Below the pieces are notes generated by a model that was given only the letters and a program-made list of their open reading frames with translations, searched no databases and was not told the origin of the DNA. Of a stretch of DNA of 64,000 bases, positions 9,225 to 19,790 are shown piece by piece. The stretch is from contig NZ_JACHJR010000001.1 in assembly GCF_014203705.1 (NCBI RefSeq), positions 2,542,001-2,606,000 on the forward strand, given 5' to 3'. Within the stretch, counting starts at the first letter, position 1, and each line of letters begins with the position of its first letter. The stretch comes from Kitasatospora gansuensis. Its GTDB lineage: Bacteria; Actinomycetota; Actinomycetes; Streptomycetales; Streptomycetaceae. Both the position numbers and the translations under genes were made by a program.

Positions 9225-10247
9225 TCAACCAGCGGGCGGCGCGCGCCGCACCCGCGCGCGCCTGGGCCGCACGAGGAGCGGGATGACGCCCAACACACCC
9301 ATAACGAGCGGAGGTTCCGCAAGATCCGGTTGAGTGCCAGGCGATTTAGCCCGATCAGGCTCGCTCGGGTATCCACTCGCCCCCGGAACGCTACGCCCGA
9401 ACGCCTCGCTCCGCACGGGAAGCGCCGACAGGGCCGCGGGAACATCGAGTTGACCGATCCGCTGCACCGGCCAGGCGATCAGGAAGGCCCGGCCGACCAC
9501 ATTGTCCATCGGGATGGTGCCCTGGCCGGCCTCGGTCAGGTGGTAGCGGGAGTCGGCGGAGAGGTCTCGGTGATCCCCCATCACCCACAACCGCCCTGCG
9601 GGGACAGTGACTTTGAACGGCTGCTTGGACGGCACGTTCCCCGGTGCGAGGTAAGGCTCATCCAGCGGCTTGCCGTTGACCATCAGTCGGCCGTTGGCGT
9701 CACAGCACTCGATGGTGTCGCCAGGCACACCGATCACGCGCTTGATCAGGTCCTGCTCGTCATCCGACGGCATCAGCCCGACGTAGGAGAGTGCCTGCTT
9801 GGCGCCTCGCAGCACGAAGTTGTCCTGCTCGGACTTGTGGACGGGCTCAAGCCAGCCGCCCGGATCCTTGAAGACCACGATCTCGCCCCGGCTCGGCTGA
9901 CTTCCGAACCACGGCGTCAGCTTGTCCACCAGCACCCGGTCGCCGATCAGGATGGTCTGCTCCATCGAGGGCGAGGGGATCACGAAGACCTGCACCGCGA
10001 AAGTCTTGAGCACCAGGGCTATCAGCAATGCGGCCACGGCGATGAGCGGGATCTCGCGCAACAGCGACCGGCGTCTGCGCCGAGCGGCCCGGCGAGCGGA
10101 TCTCCGCCGCTCCGCCCGACCTCGGGCAGGAGGCGCCGTCGCTCTCGACCTCGTCCCGCCGGCCGGCGTCACGAGGACAGCGGCCGCGTCGTCGACGGTC
10201 ACCGGGGCGGTAACGGTCCTGGCTCTACCTCTGTCCCCCATGGCCAC
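9225..10247 (-). CDS. lepB: Signal peptidase I (second in the tandem cluster)
   Basis: The 340-residue type I signal peptidase has an unusually basic N-terminal cytoplasmic tail (Arg-rich, residues about 30-60) before the anchor at 64-82. Catalytic Ser94 (PSPSMEQ) and Lys169 (DLIKRVIGVPGDT) are present, as is GDHRDLSADSRYH. The C-terminal part is longer than in its neighbours: a Pro/Ser linker followed by a hydrophobic segment LVMGVLGVIPLLV and an Arg-rich end, which suggests a second membrane segment. The GTG at 10247 has GGAGG six bases upstream and overlaps the preceding paralogue by 23 bases, indicating co-transcription. Confidence 0.93.
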   Translation of the reverse strand: MAMGDRGRARTVTAPVTVDDAAAVLVTPAGGTRSRATAPPARGRAERRRSARRAARRRRRSLLREIPLIAVAALLIALVLKTFAVQVFVIPSPSMEQTILIGDRVLVDKLTPWFGSQPSRGEIVVFKDPGGWLEPVHKSEQDNFVLRGAKQALSYVGLMPSDDEQDLIKRVIGVPGDTIECCDANGRLMVNGKPLDEPYLAPGNVPSKQPFKVTVPAGRLWVMGDHRDLSADSRYHLTEAGQGTIPMDNVVGRAFLIAWPVQRIGQLDVPAALSALPVRSEAFGRSVPGASGYPSEPDRAKSPGTQPDLAEPPLVMGVLGVIPLLVRPRRARVRRAPPAG

Positions 10248-11136
10248 CCGTCCCCTCCACCGCAGCGAAGCTCGCAGGCCGGTCCACCGACGTCCAGTGA
10301 CCGATCGGGAAAACGATCCAGTCGGCCCGCCCGATCACCCTCTTCTCGGGGACAAAGCCACCGCCCGGCTCCCCCAGGTGATCCCGCGAGTCCCGGGAGT
10401 CGCTCCGGTGATCCCCCATCACCCAGAGCTTCCCGGCCGGGACCACCACATCGAACGACACCGTCGATGGAGCGTCACCCGGGTGAAGGTAGGCCGACTC
10501 GTCCAACGGCACCCCGTTGACCTTGAGCCGCCCGTCCACCCCACAGCACGTCACCCGGTCACCCCCGACGCCGACCACACGCTTCACGTACACCGAGCCG
10601 TTCCCGGAGCCGAGCCCCACGGCCGACAGGAAGCGTCGCACAGGCGGCGTCTCCTCGGCGTAAGGCAGGAAGGAGCCCGTTCCGTCGAATACCACCACCT
10701 CGCCCCGGCGGATGTGGCCGCCGAACGAGTAGGCGAGTTGGTTCACCACCAACCGGTCTCCCGGTCGCAGCGTGTTCTCCATGGAGGCGGACGGCACCGC
10801 GAACGGGCGGGCAACGAACGCATTGACGAGCATCAGCATCAGGACGCAGACCGCGACGATCCGTAGGAGGTCACGTGCGGACCACCGGCTCGGAGGCTCG
10901 GCGTCGCCCTCGTCGGCCTGCTCAGCCGCTCCTGCTCCCCCAGCCCGCTCGGCCTTCTCTGCGGACCGGTCTGGTTCACCGAGTTCAGCAGAGGCTCCGT
11001 CTTCGTATGCCGGGGCCGCGCTGGTGGGCACCCCGTCGGCACCTGGACCGGAAACGACCGCGGACCGCGACGGCGAGTCCGCACCCGGAGGTGCGGCACT
11101 GCCGTCGCGGTCCGCGACTGGTTCTTGCGTGCTCAT
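10225..11136 (-). CDS. lepB: Signal peptidase I (first in the tandem cluster)
   Basis: The 303-residue type I signal peptidase is the promoter-proximal copy of the four. It has a long acidic, Ala/Pro/Glu-rich cytoplasmic N-terminus (1-82), one membrane anchor (about 89-108), catalytic Ser118 (VPSASMENT), catalytic Lys185 (YVKRVVGVGGDRV) and GDHRSDSRDSRDH. It lacks a clear C-terminal membrane segment, which in S. lividans distinguishes SipW from its three paralogues. The ATG at 11136 starts MSTQEPVADRDGS; the ORF extends upstream without coding character. It overlaps the following gene by 23 bases. Confidence 0.93.
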   Translation of the reverse strand: MSTQEPVADRDGSAAPPGADSPSRSAVVSGPGADGVPTSAAPAYEDGASAELGEPDRSAEKAERAGGAGAAEQADEGDAEPPSRWSARDLLRIVAVCVLMLMLVNAFVARPFAVPSASMENTLRPGDRLVVNQLAYSFGGHIRRGEVVVFDGTGSFLPYAEETPPVRRFLSAVGLGSGNGSVYVKRVVGVGGDRVTCCGVDGRLKVNGVPLDESAYLHPGDAPSTVSFDVVVPAGKLWVMGDHRSDSRDSRDHLGEPGGGFVPEKRVIGRADWIVFPIGHWTSVDRPASFAAVEGTGGHGGQR

Positions 11137-11212
11137 CGGGGCAGAGCCTATCCCGAAGGGACTCCGACCGACCCGAGCGTACTGAACCCCTGGCCAGGCC
11201 GGGGTCAGTGGA

Positions 11213-11563
11213 TCAGCGGTCGCGCTTCTCCTTGATCTTCGCGGCCTTGCCGCGGAGGTCACGCAGGTAGTACAGCTTGGCGCGGCGAACCGCACCGCGG
11301 GTCACGACCTCGATCTTCTCGACGACCGGGGTGTGCACCGGGAAGGTGCGCTCCACGCCGACGTTGAAGGACACCTTGCGAACGGTGAAGGTCTCACCGA
11401 TGCCGGCGCCGTGGCGACGGATGACGACGCCCTGGAAGACCTGGACACGGGAGCGGTTGCCCTCGATGACCCGGACGTGAACCTTCAGGGTGTCACCAGC
11501 GCGGAAGGCCGGAATGTCGTCGCGCAGCGAAGCCGCGTCGACAGCAGCGAGCTTGTTGCTCAT
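11213..11563 (-). CDS. rplS: 50S ribosomal protein bL19
   Basis: The 116-residue protein is bL19, located at the 30S-50S interface. Its recognisable core is [41 protein letters not shown] and [18 protein letters not shown], ending in the basic [19 protein letters not shown] chose the ATG at 11563, preceded by GGAGAGCAAC; an ATG four codons earlier would put this site inside the gene. It follows trmD with a gap of about 150 bases that could carry its own promoter, and precedes the signal peptidase cluster. Confidence 0.97.
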   Translation of the reverse strand: MSNKLAAVDAASLRDDIPAFRAGDTLKVHVRVIEGNRSRVQVFQGVVIRRHGAGIGETFTVRKVSFNVGVERTFPVHTPVVEKIEVVTRGAVRRAKLYYLRDLRGKAAKIKEKRDR

Positions 11564-11650
11564 GTTGCTCTCCATCGCAGGCGCCACGGGCCGCCCACGG
11601 AAGTTCGTCACAATAGGGTGTGCTGCGGGCCGCTTCGGTTCGCGATGATC

Positions 11651-11665
11651 CCCCCGTGGCGGGGG
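11651..11665 (-). terminator. Small GC hairpin between trmD and rplS
   Basis: CCCCCG at 11651-11656 pairs with CGGGGG at 11660-11665 around a TGG loop. It lies in the 153-base gap after trmD and could end trmD transcription or sit in the rplS leader. There is no T-run. Confidence 0.3.
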
Positions 11666-11716
11666 CAACGCTCCACCGACCTCCGCGAGGAAGGTCCGAC
11701 GGCAGACAACAGTCGC

Positions 11717-12535
11717 CTATTCTTCCACAGCTTCCGCCACAGACCGAAATCGGCCGAGGCTCTGGTCCCAGGCGAGCCCCAGAATGCTGAGCGCCTCGCG
11801 CTCCTTCTTGTCGAAGGCGCCGAGCTCCCAGCGCTCGACCAGGTCCGGCCGGTTGGCCAGGGTCCGGGCGAACGCCTGCTCCCGCCGCCAGCGGGCGATC
11901 TTGCCGTGGTGGCCGCTGAGCAGCACCTCCGGCACCTCACGCCCACGCCACTCGGCGGGCTTGGTGTAGACGGGACCCTCCAGCAGGTCAGCCATCGCGC
12001 CGGGAGCGAAGGAGTCGTCCCGATGCGACTCGGCGTTGCCGAGGACACCAGGCAACAGTCGGGCGATCGCCTCGACCATCACCAGCACCGCGACCTCGCC
12101 GCCGGCCAGCACGTAGTCACCGATCGAAGCCTCGACCACCGGCATCCGGGTGGCAGCCTCCTCGATCACCCGGCGGTCGATCCCCTCGTACCGCGCGGGA
12201 GCGAAGGCCAGCCACGGCCGTCCGGCCAGCTCCTGGGCCAGCTCCTGGGTGAACGGCCGCCCGCTCGGTGTCGGCACCACCAGGGTCGGCACCTCGCCCT
12301 CCGGCCCCTCGGCGAGCACCGCGTCCAGCGCCGCCCCCCACGGCTCCGGCTTCATCACCATGCCGGGCCCTCCGCCGTACGGGGTGTCGTCGACCGTGCG
12401 GTGGATGTCCGTGGTCCACGACCGCAGGTCGTGCAGGTGCACGTCGAGCTGCCCGCGCGCCCGCGCCTTGCCGACCAGCGAAACGTTCAGCGGCTCCAGG
12501 TACTCCGGAAAGATCGTGACGACGTCGATCCGCAT
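11717..12535 (-). CDS. trmD: tRNA (guanine-N1)-methyltransferase TrmD
   Basis: TrmD methylates G37 of tRNAs using S-adenosylmethionine and prevents frameshifting. The 272-residue protein shows the SPOUT knot (VEASIGDYVLAGGEVAVLVMVEAIARLLPGVLGN) and the conserved VDDTPYGGGPGMVMKPEP, ARYEGIDRRV and PAEWRGREVPEVLLSGHHGKI motifs. The ATG at 12535 gives the family-typical start MRIDVVTIFPEYL; a GTG three codons upstream overlaps the rimM stop. It belongs to the rpsP-khpA-rimM-trmD-rplS unit. Confidence 0.96.
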   Translation of the reverse strand: MRIDVVTIFPEYLEPLNVSLVGKARARGQLDVHLHDLRSWTTDIHRTVDDTPYGGGPGMVMKPEPWGAALDAVLAEGPEGEVPTLVVPTPSGRPFTQELAQELAGRPWLAFAPARYEGIDRRVIEEAATRMPVVEASIGDYVLAGGEVAVLVMVEAIARLLPGVLGNAESHRDDSFAPGAMADLLEGPVYTKPAEWRGREVPEVLLSGHHGKIARWRREQAFARTLANRPDLVERWELGAFDKKEREALSILGLAWDQSLGRFRSVAEAVEE

Positions 12536-12540
12536 CTCAC

Positions 12541-13146
12541 TCACCCGCGCGCACCGCCCTCGGAGCCACCCTCGTCGTCAGCGTCCTCGGCGTCAGCGTC
12601 ATCGTCCGCGTCGTCCGAGCGGACCACCACCGCCTCCGCCGGGTCGATCAGCCCGGGCGGCGGGTCGATGATCGCCCGCTGGTTCTCCAGGTCGATGGTC
12701 GGCACGATCCGGGTGACGAACGGCACCAGCACCTCGGTCCCGTCCGGCCGGGTGACGGTCAGCAGGTCCTGGTACGGCAGGTGAACCACCTCGGAGAGCT
12801 CGCCGACCAGGGTGCCGTCGAGCAGCACCACGTCCAGGCCGATCAGCTGGTGGTCGTAGAACTCCTCGGGGTCCTCCGGCCGGTCCTCCGGGTCGATCTC
12901 CGCGATCAGCATGGTGCCGCGCAGCGCCTCGGCGGCGTTGCGGTCGTTCACCCCCGCGAAGCGCAGCAGCAGCCGACCGCTGTGCACCTTGCCCGATTCG
13001 ATGGTCAGCGGGCCGGCCGAGGCCGGGTCGGTGAGCAGGACCGCGCCGGGCCCGAGCCGCAGTTCGGGCTCGTCGGTACGGACCTCGACGCTGACGTCCC
13101 CCTTGATGCCGTGGGCACGGCCGATCTTGCCGACGACGAGCTGCAC
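12541..13146 (-). CDS. rimM: Ribosome maturation factor RimM
   Basis: RimM assists assembly of the 30S head. The 201-residue protein has the N-terminal RimM barrel ([25 protein letters not shown]) and a C-terminal PRC-barrel ([36 protein letters not shown]). An Asp/Glu/Ala/Gly-rich acidic tail of about 25 residues at the end is not part of the usual fold. The GTG at 13146 has AGGAG ten bases upstream. Its end is directly followed by trmD. Confidence 0.95.
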   Translation of the reverse strand: MQLVVGKIGRAHGIKGDVSVEVRTDEPELRLGPGAVLLTDPASAGPLTIESGKVHSGRLLLRFAGVNDRNAAEALRGTMLIAEIDPEDRPEDPEEFYDHQLIGLDVVLLDGTLVGELSEVVHLPYQDLLTVTRPDGTEVLVPFVTRIVPTIDLENQRAIIDPPPGLIDPAEAVVVRSDDADDDADAEDADDEGGSEGGARG

Positions 13147-13248
13147 GGTGATCGTTCTCCTGAATCTGTACTGGCGGTCCGTTGGGTCCGGTGGGCCGAA
13201 AGACCGGTGACTGGCGGGAAGCCGAGCGGAAGTCTCGGGAAAGCAGAA

Positions 13249-13283
13249 GGACCGGCCGGGACGACATGCGTCCCGGCCGGTCC
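13249..13283 (-). terminator. Perfect 15-bp stem hairpin between khpA and rimM
   Basis: GGACCGGCCGGGACG (13249-13263) is the exact inverted complement of 13269-13283 with a five-base loop. On the minus strand it follows khpA and is followed by TTCTGCTTTCC, a weak pyrimidine tract. It could partly terminate or attenuate between rpsP-khpA and rimM-trmD, lowering expression of the modification genes relative to S16. Confidence 0.55.
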
Positions 13284-13304
13284 CAGAAACCTGACGGTCG
13301 AGCG

Positions 13305-13544
13305 TCAGCGAATGCTGTCCACGTCGACCAGGTCGACCCGGACGTTGCGACCGCCGAGGGCGCCGACCACGGTGCGCAGAGCGCGGGCCGTGCGGCCGCC
13401 CCGGCCGATCACCTTGCCGAGGTCATCGGGGTGCACGCGCACCTCGATGGTGTTGCCCCGACGCAGGTTGCGCGAACGCACCTGCACCTCGTCGGGGTGC
13501 TCGACGATGCCCTTGACCAAGTGGTCGAGGGCGTCCTCGATCAC
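13305..13544 (-). CDS. khpA: KH-domain RNA-binding protein KhpA (YlqC/UPF0109)
   Basis: The 79-residue protein is a single KH domain with the GxxG loop in [15 protein letters not shown], followed by the terminal strand [12 protein letters not shown]. Such proteins bind RNA broadly and, in Gram-positive bacteria, partner with KhpB. The GTG at 13544 begins two bases after the rpsP stop, so translation is probably coupled. Its place between rpsP and rimM is the usual one. Confidence 0.95.
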   Translation of the reverse strand: MIEDALDHLVKGIVEHPDEVQVRSRNLRRGNTIEVRVHPDDLGKVIGRGGRTARALRTVVGALGGRNVRVDLVDVDSIR

Positions 13545-13546
13545 GC

Positions 13547-13978
13547 TCAGGCCTCGGTGGAAGCGGCGTCGGCCTCAGCCTCGGCCTTGTCCGCCTTCTT
13601 GGCCTTCGGGGTGATGGCAACACCGGTGGTGCTGTCCTCGAAGCCGGCGACGGCCTTCGCGAAGAGGTGCGAGAAGTCCTCGACCTTGGGCTCGGCCACC
13701 AGCAGCGGCGCCGGGGCCGGGAGGCCCTTGAACTTCTGCCAGTCGCCGGTGAGCTTCAGGATGGCGAGGACCGGCTCGGTCGGCTGGGCGCCGACGGACA
13801 GCCAGTACTGGGCGCGGTCGGTGTCGACCTCGATCTTCGAGGGGTTGTAGGTCGGCTGGTAGATGCCGATCTCCTCGATGGCGCGACCGTCACGCTTGGT
13901 GCGCGAGTCCGCGACGACGATGCGGTAGTGCGGGGAGCGAATCTTGCCGAGACGCTTGAGCTTGATCTTGACTGCCAC
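13547..13978 (-). CDS. rpsP: 30S ribosomal protein bS16
   Basis: The 143-residue protein begins with the bS16 core ([69 protein letters not shown]). It ends in an actinobacterial extension rich in Lys, Ala and Glu. The GTG at 13978 is preceded by AGGAG. It is the first gene of the ribosome maturation unit; the 309-base gap upstream should hold its promoter. Confidence 0.96.
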   Translation of the reverse strand: MAVKIKLKRLGKIRSPHYRIVVADSRTKRDGRAIEEIGIYQPTYNPSKIEVDTDRAQYWLSVGAQPTEPVLAILKLTGDWQKFKGLPAPAPLLVAEPKVEDFSHLFAKAVAGFEDSTTGVAITPKAKKADKAEAEADAASTEA

Positions 13979-14287
13979 GGGAGTGGGTTCTCCTGGTGTT
14001 GACGTGGGTGAGCGGCCGCTGCCACCGCGTGGGGTTGCGGGGGCGGCCGTTCAAGGGACACGCCAGCCGTAGGAGAGAGGGGTCCTGCTCGGCTGCCGAG
14101 TACTCAGCTGTCCATTCTGCCACACCGCGCCGGTCGGCCCGACCGAGGGCCCCCGCCCTCGGTTGAGCCGAGTCTCAGCACTACAGGTGGTGCGGAACGT
14201 GCGACACAGCCCGCTGGCAACGGACGGCAGGTTCGGACAGAACAGCAAGCACAACAGCAACAGCAGGAGAGCAGAACGGAGCTGCCG
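13979..14287 (-). other. Intergenic region upstream of rpsP
   Basis: This 309-base stretch separates the SprT-like gene from rpsP. It holds the rpsP ribosome site next to its start and the hairpin at 14142-14163. I see no gene in it and no convincing -10/-35 pair that I would name. Confidence 0.4.
14142..14163 (-). terminator. Hairpin downstream of the SprT-like gene
   Basis: ACCGAGGGC (14142-14150) pairs with GCCCTCGGT (14155-14163) around CCCC. A second small stem, CGGTCG/CGACCG, overlaps at its left. It lies about 125 bases after the stop of the SprT-like gene. No T-run follows. Confidence 0.35.
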
Positions 14288-14866
14288 TCACGCGATCCGG
14301 AACGGCTGCTGGCAGGCACCGCAGACGATCGACGCCTGGGCGAGCACCGACGGCACCACCCGGACGTTGCGCCCGCAGCCGCAGATCGCCTTGACCCGGA
14401 CCCCGCCACCGGAGGAGCCGTGCCGGGCCGCCGGGCCGCGGAACGCGCGGTGCCCACCCTCGCCGTTGACGGCGAGGTGGTGTGCGCCGAGCGCGCGGTC
14501 GAGCCGCTCGATCGTGCCCGAGTAGCGCTCCTGAGTCTCCGTCAGCATGGTCACCTGGGAGAAGCCGCTGCTGGCGTGCGGTTCGACCGGGTGGGCCAGC
14601 CCGAGCTCGGAGGCGAGCAGCAGGAAGCGCCGGTTGTGGTAGCGCCCGGCCCGTGAGGTGTCACGGATGTCGCGGGCCGCGGCCAGGCCGTGGGCGGCTT
14701 CGTGCAGCAGTCGCTCGAAGCCGAGCCGACTGCCGCAGGCGGAGGAGGACTCGCCGATCAGGGCCTCTGGCGAGGCGAGGTCGGGGAGGTCCTGGTGGTG
14801 GGCCTGGATGTCACTCCAGGCGGCGGCCAGTTCGGCCGCGAGGACGAGAGGCTGTGTCGTGCTCAC
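14288..14866 (-). CDS. SprT-like zinc metalloprotein with C-terminal zinc ribbon (putative)
   Basis: The 192-residue protein contains HEAAHGLAAARDIRDTSRAG, an HExxH zinc motif, followed by RYHNRRFLLLASELGL. This arrangement resembles SprT-type domains, where a later His completes the site. The C-terminus holds CGCGRNVRVVPSVLAQASIVCGACQQPF, a likely zinc ribbon with two Cys pairs. Family knowledge suggests a DNA-associated metalloprotease or a related enzyme, but no function is shown. The start is a GTG at 14866 (STTQPLVLAAELAAAW); it lacks a clear ribosome site, so the exact start is uncertain. The gene stands alone between rpsP and proS. Confidence 0.7.
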   Translation of the reverse strand: MSTTQPLVLAAELAAAWSDIQAHHQDLPDLASPEALIGESSSACGSRLGFERLLHEAAHGLAAARDIRDTSRAGRYHNRRFLLLASELGLAHPVEPHASSGFSQVTMLTETQERYSGTIERLDRALGAHHLAVNGEGGHRAFRGPAARHGSSGGGVRVKAICGCGRNVRVVPSVLAQASIVCGACQQPFRIA

Positions 14867-15296
14867 GCTAGACCAACGATGCAGTGAGCGCCGATGTTCC
14901 GCGAGTTCCGGTTCTCCGGGAATTCCCAGCGAACTCCCAGGAATGCGCTGTCGCGCGTGAATTGCGCTGCCCGTATCTGACGCAAGACCAACCCCCTGCA
15001 ACTTTGGGCCCGGCGAACCTCGCCCGGCTCTCGGCAATCGCCTCGGAGGCGGTTGCCCCCTTACGGCGAACGGCCCGTGGCGGTGTCGAAATTGACAGGG
15101 CCACGGGCCGTACACCGTACCGCTAGTTCAGCACGACCGGGAGTTGACCGGTCAGTAGTCTCACCAGACAGTCAGTCAGCGGTACAACAATCACACCGCA
15201 TTAGTCGTGCTCGATGACTCACAAAGCCCGAACCGAGCCCGAACCGATCGCGAATGCTCCCGATCAAGCCGGGACCGCGATCACGTCCGGCCACGA
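14867..15296 (-). other. Intergenic region between proS and the SprT-like gene
   Basis: The 430-base gap lies downstream of proS and upstream of the SprT-like gene. It contains a perfect 10-bp inverted repeat at 15071-15110 and a small stem GACCGG/CCGGTC near 15138-15157. Its GC content is lower than that of the genes. No ORF with streptomycete codon use is seen. Confidence 0.4.
15071..15110. terminator. 10-bp inverted repeat with 20-base loop
   Basis: CGGCCCGTGG at 15071-15080 is exactly complementary to CCACGGGCCG at 15101-15110. It sits about 190 bases after the proS stop and 205 bases before the SprT-like start. It could be a terminator for proS readthrough or a regulator-binding palindrome; there is no T-run. 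Confidence 0.35.
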
Positions 15297-16709
15297 TCAG
15301 TAGGCGCGAGCCACGATCGCGATGTTGCCCTCCTGATCGTCCGTCAGCGGCACCGAGCCGTCGGCGGCGACGATGCAGCGGACCGACACGCCCTGCTCGG
15401 CCAGCTTGGCCTCGCCGGCCGGGCCGAGCTCGGCCCAGGAGATCCGGCCCCAGCCGGTGGCGGCGGCCTCGACGGCCTCGTCCAGGTTCTTGACCTCGAC
15501 GGTGCGGGAGATCCGACGCTCGCGGGACTGACGGAGCAGCAGCTCCTGGTCCTCCTCGAGGATGCCGGGCAGCAGCGCGGCCAGGCCGTCGATCGAGACC
15601 GGCTCCTTGCCGCCGGGGATGCGGCGGGCCAGCATCGCGGTGCCGTTCTCCAGGTCGCGCGGGCCGACCTCGATGCGCAGCGGTACGCCCTTGAGCTCCC
15701 AGTCCACGGCGCGGCGGCCGAACGGGGTGTCGGTCTTGTCGTCGACCACGACCCGGATGCCGGCCGCCTCGAGCTGGGCGCCGATCTCGCGGACCTTGGC
15801 CAGCACCGCGTCGTCACCCTTGATGGCGAGCACCACGGCCTGCACGGCGGCCAGCCGCGGCGGCACCCGCAGCCCGTTGTCGTCGCCGTGCGACATGATC
15901 AGGCCGCCGACCATCCGGGTGGAGACGCCCCAGGAGGTCTGCCAGACGTACTCGCGCTCGGCGCCCTGCAGCTGGTACGTGGTGTTGAAGGCCTTGGCGA
16001 AGTTCTGGCCCAGCTCGTGGCTGGTGCCCATCTGCAGCGCCTTGCCGTCGCCCATCATGGCCTCGAGGGTGAGGGTGTTGATGGCGCCCGCGAAGCGCTC
16101 CTTCGCGGTCTTGCGGCCGAGCACCACGTCGATGCCCAGCACGTTGGTCATGAAGTCGCCGTAGACGGCGGTGTGGATCATCGAGGCGTACGCGCGGGCG
16201 TCCTCGTAGGTGGCGTGGGCCGTGTGGCCCTCCTGCCAGAGGAACTCGGTGGTGCGGAGGAAGACCCGGGGGCGCAGCTCCCAGCGGACCACGTTGGCCC
16301 ACTGGTTGATCAGCAGGGGCAGGTCGCGGTGGCTCTGCACCCACTTGGAGAAGTACTCGTTGATGATCGTCTCGGAGGTCGGCCGGACCACGACGGGCTC
16401 GTCGAGCTCCTTGCCGCCGCCGTGGGTGACCACGGCGAGCTCGGGGGCGAAGCCCTCGACGTGCTCCGCCTCCTTGGTCAGGTAGGACTGCGGGATGAAC
16501 ATCGGGAAGTAGGCGTTCTGCGCGCCTGCCTTCTTGATCCGCGCGTCCATCTCCTGCTGCATCCGCTCCCACAGGCCGTAGCCGTACGGTCGGATGACCA
16601 TGGTGCCGCGCACCGGACCGTTGTCGGCCAGCTCGGCCTTGTTGATGAGGTCCTGGTACCAGCGCGGGAAGTCGTCCGCCTGAGGAGTGAGAACGGGTGC
16701 CTTAGCCAT
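15297..16709 (-). CDS. proS: Prolyl-tRNA synthetase (archaeal/eukaryote-like short form)
   Basis: ProRS charges tRNA-Pro. The 470-residue protein is the class II short form without the bacterial editing insertion. The class II core is visible in RGTMVIRPYGYGLWERMQQEMD, VVRPTSETIINEYFSKWVQ, ELRPRVFLRTTEFLWQEGHTAH and MSHGDDNGLRVPPRLA. An anticodon-binding domain follows. It ends in the C-terminal Tyr (IAIVARAY) that is typical of this class. The ATG at 16709 gives MAKAPVLTPQADDF. It is transcribed away from the methyltransferase gene. Confidence 0.96.
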   Translation of the reverse strand: MAKAPVLTPQADDFPRWYQDLINKAELADNGPVRGTMVIRPYGYGLWERMQQEMDARIKKAGAQNAYFPMFIPQSYLTKEAEHVEGFAPELAVVTHGGGKELDEPVVVRPTSETIINEYFSKWVQSHRDLPLLINQWANVVRWELRPRVFLRTTEFLWQEGHTAHATYEDARAYASMIHTAVYGDFMTNVLGIDVVLGRKTAKERFAGAINTLTLEAMMGDGKALQMGTSHELGQNFAKAFNTTYQLQGAEREYVWQTSWGVSTRMVGGLIMSHGDDNGLRVPPRLAAVQAVVLAIKGDDAVLAKVREIGAQLEAAGIRVVVDDKTDTPFGRRAVDWELKGVPLRIEVGPRDLENGTAMLARRIPGGKEPVSIDGLAALLPGILEEDQELLLRQSRERRISRTVEVKNLDEAVEAAATGWGRISWAELGPAGEAKLAEQGVSVRCIVAADGSVPLTDDQEGNIAIVARAY

Positions 16710-16921
16710 GGGGCAGATGGTACGGGGCCGAGGGCCCTGACTGTGAATCCGTTTCGGTGCGCGAGCGGTGGGGGGAGCGCCGGGGGCGCACCGACCCGGC
16801 GCGCGGACACCGCCCGGCACACCTCTGGACGCCGGAGCCCGGGCGCTGTTCGCTGGTCTCGGGGCGGGACTCTGGGGGGCGCATTGGCATACGAGCACCC
16901 AAGGACCGGATGGAGGCCGCG

Positions 16922-17731
16922 ATGGCTTCGGCGCAGGTGACCGGCACGACCTCGGAGCGATCACACACACCCGCATGTACCGGCCCGCACAGTCGGGCCA
17001 GGGACTGGGCGGAGATCCAGGAGCGGATGCTCGTCCCGCTCTACCAGGCCGTCTACGAGCGGTTGGAGGTCGGTCCGGCGACGTCTCTGCTGGGCTTCGG
17101 CTGCCGGTCCGGACTGGCCCTGCTGCTGGCCGCCGAGCGGGGTGCCCAGGTGGCCGGGACGGAGTCGGACACCGAGCTGCGCGAGCTGGCCCAGGGCCGT
17201 CGGTTGCAGGTCCAGGAGGATCCCCGGACGGCGCAGTCCGTCGCCCGGTCGGCCCACTCCCTGGTCACGGTTTTCGAGCAGTTGCAGACCACCCCCTCCC
17301 CCGGCCGACTCGTGGCCGCCGCCGCCCGGCGGACCCTGACGGGCGGTCAGCTGGTGCTGGCCTCCTGGGGGCCGCCGGAGCGATGCGAGAGCGCCGCCGT
17401 GCTGGAGGTCGCCCAGCGGCAGGCGGGGCGTACGCCAGGACGTGACCCGTTCGCGCTCGGCGCGCCCGGGCGGCTGGAGGGGCTGCTCGCCGCCGCCGGG
17501 CTGCGGCCGGCCGGGGGCGGCCGGGTGACCTGTCCGTTCGCCTACCCCGATCTGGACAGCGCGGTCCGCGGGATGCTCTCGACCGGGCTGTTCGACCCGG
17601 CGGTGGCGGCGGCGGGGTCGGCGCTGGTGGTGAAGGAGCTGGAGGAGGCGCTGCACCCGTTCGTCCGTCCGGACGCCTCGGTCCGGATGGTCAACGTGTT
17701 CCGCTACGTGGTCGGCGAACGGGTGAACTGA
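16922..17731 (+). CDS. Class I SAM-dependent methyltransferase-like protein
   Basis: The 269-residue protein has a methyltransferase-type fold: a helix WAEIQERMLVPLYQAVYERL, then TSLLGFGCRSGLALLLAAERGAQVAGTESD. That run corresponds to motif I, with a Gly-Gly loop and the acidic Glu/Asp after strand 2. GGQLVLASWGPPERCE looks like the motif around strand 4/5. I chose the ATG at 16922 because GGAGG lies five bases upstream; another ATG at 16910 is possible. Substrate unknown. It runs towards the convergent ftsH gene. Confidence 0.75.
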   Translation: MASAQVTGTTSERSHTPACTGPHSRARDWAEIQERMLVPLYQAVYERLEVGPATSLLGFGCRSGLALLLAAERGAQVAGTESDTELRELAQGRRLQVQEDPRTAQSVARSAHSLVTVFEQLQTTPSPGRLVAAAARRTLTGGQLVLASWGPPERCESAAVLEVAQRQAGRTPGRDPFALGAPGRLEGLLAAAGLRPAGGGRVTCPFAYPDLDSAVRGMLSTGLFDPAVAAAGSALVVKELEEALHPFVRPDASVRMVNVFRYVVGERVN

Positions 17732-17749
17732 GCGCGATCCGACGACGAA

Positions 17750-17777
17750 GGGGCGCGCCCGGCAGCGGACGCGCCCC
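17750..17777. terminator. Convergent-gene hairpin between methyltransferase and ftsH
   Basis: GGGGCGCG (17750-17757) pairs with CGCGCCCC (17770-17777), loop twelve bases. It lies between the two convergent stop codons and could serve both. Confidence 0.45.
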
Positions 17778-17791
17778 CTCGCTCCTCTGCC

Positions 17792-19711
<1,920 letters not shown>

Positions 19712-19790
19712 CCATCGGACAATACGGACATACCGTCAGGCCGACCAAGCCGCAACGCCGCCATCCGACCGCCGGCGCCGCCCACCGCCC

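Noticed and set aside
6885..10520. 1,211-codon open frame on the plus strand
   Set aside because: Antisense to the NUDIX gene and all four signal peptidases; composition is Arg/Pro/His-rich shadow sequence.
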